From the NCBI GenBank assembly GCA_964555065.1, contig CAZKRB010000055.1, forward strand, positions 1 through 20,852: a stretch of DNA of 20,852 nucleotides. Reading direction: 5' to 3'. How positions within the stretch are numbered: the stretch's first letter is position 1; every line of letters starts with the position of its first letter. A program made the translations under genes and the position numbers. This DNA comes from Syntrophus sp964555065. Lineage in GTDB: Bacteria; Desulfobacterota; Syntrophia; Syntrophales; Syntrophaceae. This document shows positions 14,437 to 20,852 of this stretch, one piece after another. The notes under the pieces are model-generated. The model saw nothing but the letters and a program-made list of their open reading frames with translations, was not told the origin of the DNA and did not search any database.

Positions 14437-15317
14437 AGCCTTACCTGCCTCTCTGTCGATTCCCATTTTCGAAGATAACTCTTAGATTCGCAATAGACAC
14501 AACCATCTGGTGTAAGATCACATTCGAGAACCATCTTTCCACATCGTGGGCATTTTCTATTTTCGAGGACTGGAATTTTTGGAATAATTGGCTTATTTAT
14601 GCTGTCCTTCGCCCCACTTGGGTTGCTCCTGATGATTCCGAGGAGATACGCTTCACCCTTCCCCTGATCGGCATATCTTTTTTCAAGATAGACTCTGATT
14701 CCGGCCACTACCGATTCCCATGGATATTGGTCCCATGATTTTAAAATAGACAGCTTTACGCTGTCGGCAATTCGCTTTGTCTTTCTAGTTGATGATATCG
14801 CCGCGAACGCTTGATCAATTATTTCGTGATCCGGATATCTTTTTCGCATAGCCGATATTTCAGAGGAGATGTCTGCGAGAGGTTTTTTATTCCCTTCATT
14901 GTTATTCCCTTTATTGTTTTTAGTTTGCCCTTCTCTATGCCCTCCATTGTGCCCTTCATAGTTCAAGAAATTCTGATAATAATCATAATTCTTGATAGTT
15001 ATGAGTGTTCCTCGTGTGCCCTTCATGGTGACCGCCATAGAGGAAATCATGATATAATTCATAAATCCACGAATTTCTTTTATTGTTGGCTTTATGATCC
15101 TGAATCCGGCTTTGTACGCCATGACATTTCTCATCTGTTCAAGGCTTGTAAAAAGCTGCCCCCTCTTCAGATTTCCGTGGTCGGTATGGCTTGCCTGCAA
15201 AAGCAACCAAACCCATAGTTTTAAATATAAAGGGGGCTTTTCCATGATCTCGCTTTTCGATAATTGTCGTGCCAGAATAATATATCCACCACTGATCTGT
15301 TCCTGTTTGCCGCCCAT
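14433..15317 (-). CDS. O-like replication initiation protein (winged-helix N-terminus, zinc-ribbon C-terminus)
   Basis: 294 residues. GGYIILARQLSKSEIMEKPP and YLKLWVWLLLQASHTDHGNL resemble the N-terminal winged-helix start of phage replication proteins of the lambda O type. A hydrophilic Asn/Gly/Lys-rich linker (about 115-145) follows, then a helical DnaD-like part (about 150-235) and a C-terminal CPRCG...CVYC zinc ribbon (about 255-280). It probably binds the element's origin and recruits the DnaB encoded just after it (ATGA overlap). The linker-coding DNA holds iteron-like repeats. No good ribosome binding site precedes ATG 15317; AGGAGG lies 18 bases upstream. The family assignment rests on layout and context, so I hold it with moderate confidence. 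Confidence 0.75.
   Translation of the reverse strand: MGGKQEQISGGYIILARQLSKSEIMEKPPLYLKLWVWLLLQASHTDHGNLKRGQLFTSLEQMRNVMAYKAGFRIIKPTIKEIRGFMNYIMISSMAVTMKGTRGTLITIKNYDYYQNFLNYEGHNGGHREGQTKNNKGNNNEGNKKPLADISSEISAMRKRYPDHEIIDQAFAAISSTRKTKRIADSVKLSILKSWDQYPWESVVAGIRVYLEKRYADQGKGEAYLLGIIRSNPSGAKDSINKPIIPKIPVLENRKCPRCGKMVLECDLTPDGCVYCESKSYLRKWESTERQVRL
14892..15029. repeat. Iteron-like repeats inside the replication gene, candidate origin
   Basis: Six related copies of a 12-bp unit close to GCCCTTCATTGT: 14892-14903 and 14907-14918 (spaced 15 bp), a perfect-period trio at 14927-14938, 14939-14950 and 14951-14962, and 15018-15029. An AT-rich stretch (14963-15010) lies between the trio and the last copy. 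Lambda has the same layout, with iterons plus AT-rich DNA within gene O. On the protein side the repeats encode the Glu/Gly/Asn linker, which could also explain the repetition. Confidence 0.5.
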
Positions 15318-15394
15318 GCCTTATCGTTTGAAAAGCCTCCTGATCCAAGAGAGATGAATGGGTTTAAATATCCTATGCAGTGCCCTTTCAAGGG

Positions 15395-15511
15395 TCACCT
15401 GATCGGTGCTGTCTCGGCATTAAGACTCACGACCTTCAGATAGCCTGTTTTGGAAAACTCAAGGTATACCATAAGTTTTGACGACGGTTCTTTTCGAAGA
15501 GCTTTTGCCAT
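15395..15511 (-). CDS. Small protein of 38 residues, unknown function
   Basis: ATG 15511 overlaps the TAA of the AlpA-like gene by one base (TAATG), and GAGGTG lies 6 bases upstream, so translation is well supported although the frame is short. The sequence begins MAKALRKEPSSKLMVYLEFS and ends VVSLNAETAPIR before TGA at 15395. It has a basic start and a beta-strand-like middle, with no Cys and no membrane segment. It lies between the AlpA-like and replication genes. I do not recognise the family. Confidence 0.6.
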   Translation of the reverse strand: MAKALRKEPSSKLMVYLEFSKTGYLKVVSLNAETAPIR

Positions 15512-15759
15512 TATTCACACCTCTGATTTTGTTTAATTAAGTGAGCCCGGACTGATGGCAGATGATACCGGAGGTATTTTCCAATCTTAATGCAGGGTAT
15601 GGCATCAGGTCCCTTCCGCCGCGCAGGCGAGTAAAGAAATGATTTTGGTACCTTCAGTTTTTCGGCGAGACCATCAATCGTCAATAATTCATCGGAATCA
15701 TCCATCAACCGATGTTTTCCTGTCTTGGCATTAATAAGAAAATCTAACTTGTCATCCAT
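15511..15759 (-). CDS. AlpA/excisionase-like helix-turn-helix protein
   Basis: 82 residues. LLTIDGLAEKLKVPKSFLYS is a MerR/AlpA-type helix-turn-helix. IPCIKIGKYLRYHLPSVRAHL supplies the wing with conserved Gly, Arg/Tyr and Leu, as in the helix_turn_helix_17 group. Such proteins act as excisionases or transcription activators of the integrase in P4-like elements. ATG 15759 has AGGAGG 10 bases upstream. It heads the minus-strand replication operon and is preceded by a hairpin with a T-run, so expression may be controlled in the leader. Confidence 0.83.
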   Translation of the reverse strand: MDDKLDFLINAKTGKHRLMDDSDELLTIDGLAEKLKVPKSFLYSPARRKGPDAIPCIKIGKYLRYHLPSVRAHLIKQNQRCE

Positions 15760-15795
15760 CGTGAACCGTCCTCCTGAAATTTTGATCTACGGAAT

Positions 15796-15843
15796 AAAAA
15801 AAACCCGAGAAGAGAATCGTTAAACAACGATAACCTTCACGGG
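15796..15843 (-). terminator. Long imperfect hairpin with U-run, terminator or leader attenuator
   Basis: Paired arms are CCCG (15804-15807) with CGGG (15840-15843), GAAG (15809-15812) with CTTC (15835-15838), and ATCGTT (15816-15821) with AACGAT (15826-15831) around the loop AAAC. On the minus strand eight T residues follow directly (15796-15803). It ends the 241-residue gene's transcript or, if a promoter lies near 15900, would attenuate the AlpA operon. Its U-run ends 36 bp before the AlpA ATG. Confidence 0.75.
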
Positions 15844-15881
15844 CAAAATAAAACCACAAAACAAGAATGTAATCTATTGAT

Positions 15882-15938
15882 ATTACGATGTATTTTCGAA
15901 ATTGCGATGGTTTTTCGAAATTACGCCGATTTTTCCTT
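15882..15938. repeat. 19-bp direct repeats, two full and one partial copy
   Basis: Copies at 15882-15900 and 15901-15919 agree at 16 of 19 bases (ATTACGATG and ATTGCGATG starts, TTTTCGAA ends). A degenerate third starts at 15920 in the 3' end of the next gene. The period is exactly 19 bp and each full copy ends in the palindrome TTCGAA. They lie upstream of the AlpA-like operon. Confidence 0.75.
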
Positions 15939-16646
15939 TTTTAAATTCAACTCTTTTAGCAAATCATTTATTCTGCGGGTACTTGTAAGGCCTGTCTCTT
16001 TCATCGCGTCGGCATAAAATGCGATCTTCTGCACGGGATCTGCTTCAAGGTGGGGATATTTCTTGCGGATATTTTGCAATTTTACTTTCTTTAATTCCTT
16101 GTCAGCTTTTTTTTTCAACACTCCCGGCATACTGCTTTTAGACATTTCTGCCCTAGCCGTCCAATAGCCTATCATTTCATACGCCTTTTCTATTATGCCT
16201 GTTCCTAACTTTTCTATGTTGTCGTTGTTGATAAAATTGGCATAAGACCCACGGTGTATAATAATCTGATAAAATTCACATAATTTATCACACAAACCAA
16301 ATAGTTCGAGAAGAGTTCGGGGGTTTTCAACAGGAATTTCCTTTATTCGAGAAGGAAGAGTATCTCCAAATGCCATTTCTTTATATATTTCCTCAACTTC
16401 TTCTTCATAATAAAAAACTTTACATTTTGAATAAGCACTTTTGACTCTTCTCCCTGTCTCTTTCAATTCCTCATTTGAAATTGGTAGCTCCCATTCACTT
16501 AATTTTTTATCGGACAAAACAAAAGATCCAAAAGTCATAAGATAAATCTGTAAGTTATTAAAATAATTAAGTTTATCATTAATATACTTTTTTTGATAGT
16601 TTATGACTTGAGATTCTATATCCATCACCTCATATTCTCTATCCAA
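15921..16646 (-). CDS. Unrecognised helical protein, very AT-rich gene
   Basis: 241 residues from TTG 16646, which has AGGGG 7 bases upstream; ATG 16625 is an alternative. I do not recognise a family. The protein looks soluble and mostly helical: an N-terminal stretch rich in Tyr, Asn and Lys, a middle with TLLELFGLCDKLCEFYQIII, a strongly charged KKKADKELKKVKLQNIRKKY segment and a C-terminal GLTSTRRINDLLKELNLKK that could be a helix-turn-helix. GC in its 5' part falls to 17% per 60 bases, unlike both neighbours, which suggests separate acquisition. It sits in a likely cargo slot between the replication module and BREX, so a defence or regulatory role is possible but unsupported. Confidence 0.75.
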   Translation of the reverse strand: MDREYEVMDIESQVINYQKKYINDKLNYFNNLQIYLMTFGSFVLSDKKLSEWELPISNEELKETGRRVKSAYSKCKVFYYEEEVEEIYKEMAFGDTLPSRIKEIPVENPRTLLELFGLCDKLCEFYQIIIHRGSYANFINNDNIEKLGTGIIEKAYEMIGYWTARAEMSKSSMPGVLKKKADKELKKVKLQNIRKKYPHLEADPVQKIAFYADAMKETGLTSTRRINDLLKELNLKKEKSA

Positions 16647-16680
16647 TAGTTTTCCCCTGCATCCTCAAAATAGTTATACG

Positions 16681-16709
16681 TACATAAAGCAAGGTAAATG
16701 ATCATGCAA
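16681..16709 (-). promoter_or_regulatory. Candidate promoter of the 241-residue gene
   Basis: Minus-strand TTGCAT (16704-16709), 17 bases, TATGTA (16681-16686), about 35 bp before the TTG start. The surrounding DNA is AT-rich, so chance matches are likely. Confidence 0.4.
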
Positions 16710-16761
16710 TATATATGCTTTGAAATTTCTTGACGTTAGATATTGCATATGGGGGTCTCAC

Positions 16762-17190
16762 ATGCCGCCAGAAGGATTTACATGTAAACAATGCGGGAAT
16801 TGCTGCCTTAACCTCAGCGATGCTAATCAAGGCTCCGTGGACGATTCGGACATAGATATTTGGAAAAAGAATCAGCGGTACGACATCCTTGAATGGGTCG
16901 ATCCTATTGATCTCGGCGATGTGAATTACGTGTATGATATTTGGATAAATCCCAGAACTGGTGATGATGTCTCCCGATGTCCGTGGTTAAGGAAATTGCC
17001 GGGAGAAGAAAAATATATTTGCCGCATTCATGATGTTAAACCCAGGGTGTGTCAGGAGTACCCAAAATCAAAGCAGCACGCCCAGAAGACGGGCTGCAAA
17101 GGGCTTGATGATGGCAGCGATTCAAAATTATCCAAAACAACATCAATAACCACCGATATCGATCAAGCAACAAAATCTCATACGCATTGA
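16762..17190 (+). CDS. YkgJ-type CxxCxxCC metal-binding protein
   Basis: 142 residues from ATG 16762, preceded by GGGGG at 6-8 bases; a TTG at 16720 opens the same frame but adds 14 unconserved residues. FTCKQCGNCC carries the CxxCxxCC motif (Cys8, 11, 14, 15) of the putative zinc- or iron-chelating YkgJ family. It is followed by the family's second part, CPWL...YICRIHDVKPRVCQEYP, and a further Cys. The C-terminal 30 residues are Ser/Thr/Asp-rich and probably disordered. The metal and function are unknown for most members. It is the first plus-strand gene of the cargo side and lies 134 bp before brxA, apparently outside the BREX operon. Confidence 0.85.
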   Translation: MPPEGFTCKQCGNCCLNLSDANQGSVDDSDIDIWKKNQRYDILEWVDPIDLGDVNYVYDIWINPRTGDDVSRCPWLRKLPGEEKYICRIHDVKPRVCQEYPKSKQHAQKTGCKGLDDGSDSKLSKTTSITTDIDQATKSHTH

Positions 17191-17232
17191 TAAATATTGA
17201 GAATTGTGATATGGCGCTTTTACCAATTCACT

Positions 17233-17255
17233 CCCCTTGACATCCAGTAAAGGGG
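17233..17255. promoter_or_regulatory. Inverted repeat around a TTGACA box upstream of BREX
   Basis: CCCCTT (17233-17238) and AAGGGG (17250-17255) flank a perfect -35 sequence TTGACA (17237-17242). No good -10 box is seen 16-18 bases further on (TCAGTG), so a promoter needing an activator is possible. It lies 70-92 bp before the brxA start. Nothing else was recognised in 17191-17324. Confidence 0.4.
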
Positions 17256-17324
17256 CCAATCAGTGACTGCCGCCGCACGCGCTCTCATTTGCGCTCTTTA
17301 TCTGGATAACATTATGCGTGCAGA

Positions 17325-17951
17325 ATGTATTCGGATAAAACTACATCAACATACGTCATGTCTTTTACCACCGGGGGGATCTATATCCGCGAATCGGTAG
17401 AGATAGCTGCCCTCTATTTGGATTTTCTCGACTGGGATCTTGTTAGACGTAAAGCCGTTGAAAACAACCTGATTCAGGCACGGACAATCAGTAGTTCAGC
17501 CAGGATCTGCAGGGAGATATGTTTTCGCCTCGGGCGGCTCAGTATTGACGAACTGATGATTCTTACCGAGGGAACCATCCAGGAGCAGCGCCAAATCCTC
17601 TGGCTTGCAATCTGCAGACATTATCGGTTCATCTATGAATTTGCCGTGGAAGTGATCCGGGAAAAATATCTCAGCCTGAACTTTGATCTATACAAGGAAG
17701 ACTATGATGCCTTTTTCAACGCAACGGCAGAATGTCATGAGGAACTGGAGCGACTGACAGAAAAGACCCAGCTCAAGCTGCGTCAGGTTGTCTTTAGAAT
17801 GCTGCGGGAGGCAGAGCTGCTGACAAAGGGCAACAGGATCAATCCGGCGATGCTTACCCCTCGTGTGGCTCAAACTGTACGGAAGGCTCTGCCGGCCGAC
17901 CTGTCCGTATTCCCGGCATCCGATGCGGAAATCAAGGAGCTCCTGAAATGA
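17325..17951 (+). CDS. brxA: BREX system protein BrxA (DUF1819)
   Basis: 208 residues, the family's length. The N-terminus YVMSFTTGGIYIRESVEIA, LARTI-like QARTISSSARICREICFRL and the LWLAICRHYRFIYEFAVEV segment are characteristic of BrxA, a small all-helical protein that in the Acinetobacter and E. coli systems resembles NusB and binds nucleic acid. BrxA is required for defence in some BREX systems, though its exact role is unsettled. ATG 17325 has no clear ribosome binding site; the MSFTTGG Met at 17358 is a less likely start, because relatives have a short lead-in before it. It is the first gene of the BREX operon and overlaps brxB by ATGA. Confidence 0.93.
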   Translation: MYSDKTTSTYVMSFTTGGIYIRESVEIAALYLDFLDWDLVRRKAVENNLIQARTISSSARICREICFRLGRLSIDELMILTEGTIQEQRQILWLAICRHYRFIYEFAVEVIREKYLSLNFDLYKEDYDAFFNATAECHEELERLTEKTQLKLRQVVFRMLREAELLTKGNRINPAMLTPRVAQTVRKALPADLSVFPASDAEIKELLK

Positions 17952-18559
17952 CGCCAGATATGGAAAGAAGGCCTCTTGCGGAACGATTTCAGCACCTCCT
18001 GGCGCTGATTTCCAGCGATCGCTTCCTGAAGCGACAGGGACTGGGCAATGAAATTCCCTTCTTTATCTGCCCTTACGAACCGAAGGAAGCCGTTGAAATG
18101 GCACGGATACAGAGGCAATTGATCAATCGATTGAACCAGGCTGGCGTCCGCATACTGGAAATCAATCTCTATGACATGGCTGTGGAACTTCTCAAGGAGC
18201 GTGGCATCTTGGAGCAGATACTCCAGGTTGAGCCTACGGTTTCCAAGGACGAGCTGAAGGAACTGCTCCAGGGGGTACTGGACTCGGAAGCTCATCTGAT
18301 ACCTGAAATAGCCAAGCGGATGAGCTGTTCCGAGTTCGACGTCCTGTTCATAACCGGCGTCGGCGAGGTCTTTCCATATATCCGCTCTCACAATGTCCTG
18401 AACAACCTCCAGCGCACAGCCAAGGAAAAGCCGACCGTCATGTTTTTCCCGGGCGCTTATACTCATTCTCTGGAAAACGGGGCTTCCCTCGATCTGTTTG
18501 GACGGCTCCATGACGATAAATACTATAGGGCATTCAATATATTTCACTGCGAATTCTGA
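17948..18559 (+). CDS. brxB: BREX system protein BrxB (DUF1788)
   Basis: 203 residues, full family length. Typical segments are FFICPYEPKEAVEMARIQRQ near the start, LEINLYDMAVELLKERGILE in the middle and FITGVGEVFPYIRSHNVLNN followed by PTVMFFPGAY near the end. BrxB is essential in the studied Bacillus and E. coli systems, with no known enzymatic activity. It is thought to act in the BREX complex with PglZ and BrxC. It starts within the brxA stop (ATGA), consistent with coupled translation, and ends 13 bp before brxC. Confidence 0.94.
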   Translation: MTPDMERRPLAERFQHLLALISSDRFLKRQGLGNEIPFFICPYEPKEAVEMARIQRQLINRLNQAGVRILEINLYDMAVELLKERGILEQILQVEPTVSKDELKELLQGVLDSEAHLIPEIAKRMSCSEFDVLFITGVGEVFPYIRSHNVLNNLQRTAKEKPTVMFFPGAYTHSLENGASLDLFGRLHDDKYYRAFNIFHCEF

Positions 18560-18572
18560 ATAGGGGCAGCCG

Positions 18573-20852
18573 ATGGATATGAGCACCATCTTCACGAAAC
18601 CGGTTAATCGAACAATTGAAGGGGTCATCAAGGCCGACGATGAAGCAAGTCTTCGCCTTGAGGTCGAGGAATATGTCCTGACCAATGAAGTCTCCAAGCG
18701 GCTGGAGGCGTTTCTCGACGCCTATAACAATTATGCAGGGGCAAACGGTGTTTGGATTTCCGGATTCTTTGGTTCAGGGAAGTCACATCTGCTGAAAATT
18801 TTGGCCCTCCTGTTGGAAAACCGTCCTATTGACGGCATTCCTGTTCTGGACATGTTCCTTTCCAAGCCGGGTCTTCAGGATAACGAGATTTTGCGTGGCG
18901 ACCTGAAACGGGCTGTTGCCATTCCTTCCAGGAGCATCCTCTTCAATATCGATCAGAAGGCCGACGTCATCAGCAAAACCCAGACAGACGCCCTCCTTGC
19001 CGTTTTTGTCAAGGTCTTTGACGAAACGTGCGGCTACTATGGAAAGCAAGGGCATATAGCCCAGTTCGAACGTGATCTCGACAGCCGGGGAATCTATGAG
19101 AACTACAAACAGGTCTATAAAGACGTTTCCGGCAAGGACTGGACAGTGGGCAGAGAACAGGCTCTGCTGGAATCCGCCAACATTGCGGAGGCCTATGCAA
19201 GGGTAACGGGAGATGAAAAATCATCCGCCATAGGGATTCTCGATAAATACAGGAGCCAGTACAAGGTCTCCATCGAGGACTTCGCCGACAGGGTACATCA
19301 CTATGTAGAATCGAAAGGCCCCGCCTTCCGCCTCAATTTCTTTGTCGATGAGGTAGGCCAGTATATCGCCTCCAATATCAAGCTGATGACCAACCTTCAG
19401 ACGATTGCCGAAAGCCTGGCGACTAAGAGCCGTGGCCGGGCATGGATCATCGTCACTGCCCAGGAAGACATGAAGGACGTTGTCGGAGAGATGACCATCC
19501 GGCAAAGCAATGACTTCTCCAAGATACAGGCGCGGTTTGCCAACCGGATGAAGCTGACCAGCGCGGATGTCGCCGAAGTGATTCAGAAGCGTCTTCTGAT
19601 GAAAAACGAGACCGGCGTCCAGATGTTGTCGGGAATCTATCACGCTCAGTGCAACAACTTTAAGACCCTCTTTGATTTTGCTGATGGGTCGCAAACATAC
19701 CGGAATTTCCAGGATCGGGATCACTTCATTCACAGCTATCCCTTTATTCCTTACCAGTTCACCTTATTCCAGGCAGCCATCCAGAGCCTGTCAGAGCACA
19801 ATGCCTTTGAAGGCAAGCACAGCTCTGTTGGAGAGCGTTCCATGCTCGGTGTCTTCCAGCAGGTTGCCGTCCATATCGCCGTGCAGGATATCGGACGGCT
19901 CGCCACCTTTGATCTCATGTTCGAAGGTCTCCGGTCATCGCTCAAAGCCCAGATCCAGAGGGCTGTCCTGACGGCAGAAAAAAACCTAGACAATCCCTTC
20001 GCCGTCCGGCTCTTGAAGGCCCTGTTTCTCGTCAAGTATGTGCGGGAGTTCAAAACCACGATAAGAAACCTCTGCGTGCTGATGCGGGAGGGATTCGACC
20101 AGGATCTTCCTGCATTGCGCCGGGATGTCGAAGAAGCCTTGAATCTTCTGGAGCTACAGACCTATATCAAGCGTAATGGTGAGCAGTATGAATATTTGAC
20201 CGACGAGGAAAAAGACGTTGAGCAGGAGATCAAGAACACTGAAGTGGAATCTTCTGATGTCGCTGCAGAACTTGAAAAGATCGTTTTCGACCATATCATC
20301 AAGAATCGTAAGATCCGCTATGATGAGAATGGCCAGGATTACCCGTTTTCCAGAAAGCTCGATGATCGATTACATGGGCGGGAGTACGAGCTGGCCATCC
20401 ACATCATCAGTCCGTTCCATGAAAACGCCGAAAACGAGTCCATCCTGCGGATGCAGAGCATGGGCCGGGACGAGCTGCTGGTCCTGATGCCTGCCGATGA
20501 ACGCCTCGTTCGCGACATCCTCATGTATAAGCGGACTGAGAAATACATCCGCCAGAACATCTCGATCACGCAGCAGGAGGCTGTCAAACGCATCCTGACC
20601 GATAAGGGCTTCCAGAACCGGGAGCGGTATGCCGAACTGCAGCAGCGCGTTCAAAACCTGATGGGCAAGGCCAGGCTGTTCGTGGCAGGTTACGACATCG
20701 AAATTGTTTCTGGGGATGCGCAGATCCGGGTGATTCGCGGATTTCATGAACTCGTCTCCCGTGCGTATCCGAATCTTCGCATGCTGCGCGGCATCACCTA
20801 CACCGAGAATGACATCGCCAAATGCCTCAAGCATGCTCAGCAGGGACTTTTT
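18573..20852 (+). CDS. brxC: BREX system P-loop ATPase BrxC, 3' end cut by window edge
   Basis: 760 codons from ATG 18573 to the right edge with no stop; full BrxC proteins have about 1200 residues. AGGGG lies 6 bases before the ATG. Walker A is GFFGSGKSHLLK (about 64-75), and Walker B/sensor region FRLNFFVDEVGQYIASN lies at about 252-268. YPFIPYQFTLFQAAIQSLSE and SSVGERSMLGVFQQVAV are further family segments. BrxC is a large AAA-like ATPase needed both for host methylation and for phage exclusion. Gene order brxA-brxB-brxC is that of type I BREX, which predicts pglX (adenine methyltransferase), pglZ (phosphatase) and brxL (Lon-like) next. No frameshift or stop is seen in the visible part, so the gene looks intact. 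Confidence 0.94.
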   Translation, partial: MDMSTIFTKPVNRTIEGVIKADDEASLRLEVEEYVLTNEVSKRLEAFLDAYNNYAGANGVWISGFFGSGKSHLLKILALLLENRPIDGIPVLDMFLSKPGLQDNEILRGDLKRAVAIPSRSILFNIDQKADVISKTQTDALLAVFVKVFDETCGYYGKQGHIAQFERDLDSRGIYENYKQVYKDVSGKDWTVGREQALLESANIAEAYARVTGDEKSSAIGILDKYRSQYKVSIEDFADRVHHYVESKGPAFRLNFFVDEVGQYIASNIKLMTNLQTIAESLATKSRGRAWIIVTAQEDMKDVVGEMTIRQSNDFSKIQARFANRMKLTSADVAEVIQKRLLMKNETGVQMLSGIYHAQCNNFKTLFDFADGSQTYRNFQDRDHFIHSYPFIPYQFTLFQAAIQSLSEHNAFEGKHSSVGERSMLGVFQQVAVHIAVQDIGRLATFDLMFEGLRSSLKAQIQRAVLTAEKNLDNPFAVRLLKALFLVKYVREFKTTIRNLCVLMREGFDQDLPALRRDVEEALNLLELQTYIKRNGEQYEYLTDEEKDVEQEIKNTEVESSDVAAELEKIVFDHIIKNRKIRYDENGQDYPFSRKLDDRLHGREYELAIHIISPFHENAENESILRMQSMGRDELLVLMPADERLVRDILMYKRTEKYIRQNISITQQEAVKRILTDKGFQNRERYAELQQRVQNLMGKARLFVAGYDIEIVSGDAQIRVIRGFHELVSRAYPNLRMLRGITYTENDIAKCLKHAQQGLF

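Larger units (their letters stand above)
10740..20852. mobile_element. Integrated genomic island at tRNA-Phe, left part, carrying BREX
   Basis: The block starts with a tyrosine recombinase abutting tRNA-Phe and continues with regulator, replication and Cys-rich phage-type genes, an orphan gene and brxA-brxB-brxC. Sample lines show the shift: 75% GC at 4561-4620, 17% at 16561-16620 and 52% at 19261-19320. No phage structural gene, transposase or conjugation gene is seen. The right end is outside the window, so whether BREX lies inside the same element or in a neighbouring island is inferred, not shown. Confidence 0.75.

Noticed and set aside
15139..15348. Minus-strand frame of 69 codons overlapping the start of the O-like gene
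   Set aside because: It lies in another frame of the replication gene. The AGGAGG in this region falls inside its own second and third codons, not before its ATG.
17870..18697. Minus-strand frame of 275 codons opposite brxA, brxB and the start of brxC
   Set aside because: It crosses three real gene boundaries on the other strand, with no supporting start signal. brxA and brxB match their families over full length.
10740..20852. Possible CRISPR array, transposase/IS element or phage structural genes in the island
   Set aside because: The tandem repeats seen are few, short and without spacers of constant length. No transposase, terminase, capsid or portal motif was found in any frame.

Overview
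The window joins a GC-rich chromosomal segment (1 to about 10740) to the left part of an AT-richer integrated element (about 10740 to the right edge, continuing outside). The host half looks like a Gram-negative anaerobe of the Desulfobacterota (Deltaproteobacteria), perhaps Syntrophales. This is inferred from the hem gene order (precorrin-2 dehydrogenase, CcsA/HemX, HemA, HemC, CobA-HemD fusion) and overall protein style, not from a database match.

Host region, minus strand (8136 down to 1): a tightly packed tetrapyrrole operon reads siroheme synthase N-domain, CcsA-type membrane protein, glutamyl-tRNA reductase (hemA), porphobilinogen deaminase (hemC) and a uroporphyrinogen-III C-methyltransferase/synthase fusion. 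It continues into a DUF523(TudS-like)-DUF1722 protein, an MFS transporter and a DUF6504 protein cut by the window edge. Most junctions overlap or lie within a few bases; larger gaps occur at 2534-2614, 4145-4376 and 5298-5377. The operon appears to start at a promoter placed back to back with that of the plus-strand prmA-rsmE-RDD operon (8341-10602). A tRNA-Phe gene follows at 10664-10739.

Element, left module (10740-17190): a tyrosine recombinase gene ends 15 bp past the tRNA-Phe CCA, the usual geometry of an island integrated into a tRNA gene. Behind it come a ribbon-helix-helix regulator preceded by a perfect palindrome, then a minus-strand replication-type operon: AlpA-like HTH protein, a 38-residue protein, an O-like replication protein, DnaB helicase, an HGGxSTG protein and a duplicated Cys-rich protein. 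The O-like gene carries iteron-like repeats beside an AT-rich stretch, a candidate lambda-type origin. No capsid, terminase, portal or tail gene is seen, so this resembles a phage-satellite or integrative plasmid core. An unrecognised, very AT-rich 241-residue gene and a CxxCxxCC (YkgJ-type) protein occupy the next stretch.

Element, cargo (17325 to the edge): brxA, brxB and the first 760 codons of brxC, the first three genes of a BREX phage-defence system in canonical order. The methyltransferase pglX, pglZ and brxL are expected to the right, outside the window. Local base composition changes again here (about half GC), suggesting that the defence cassette and the integration/replication core have different histories.
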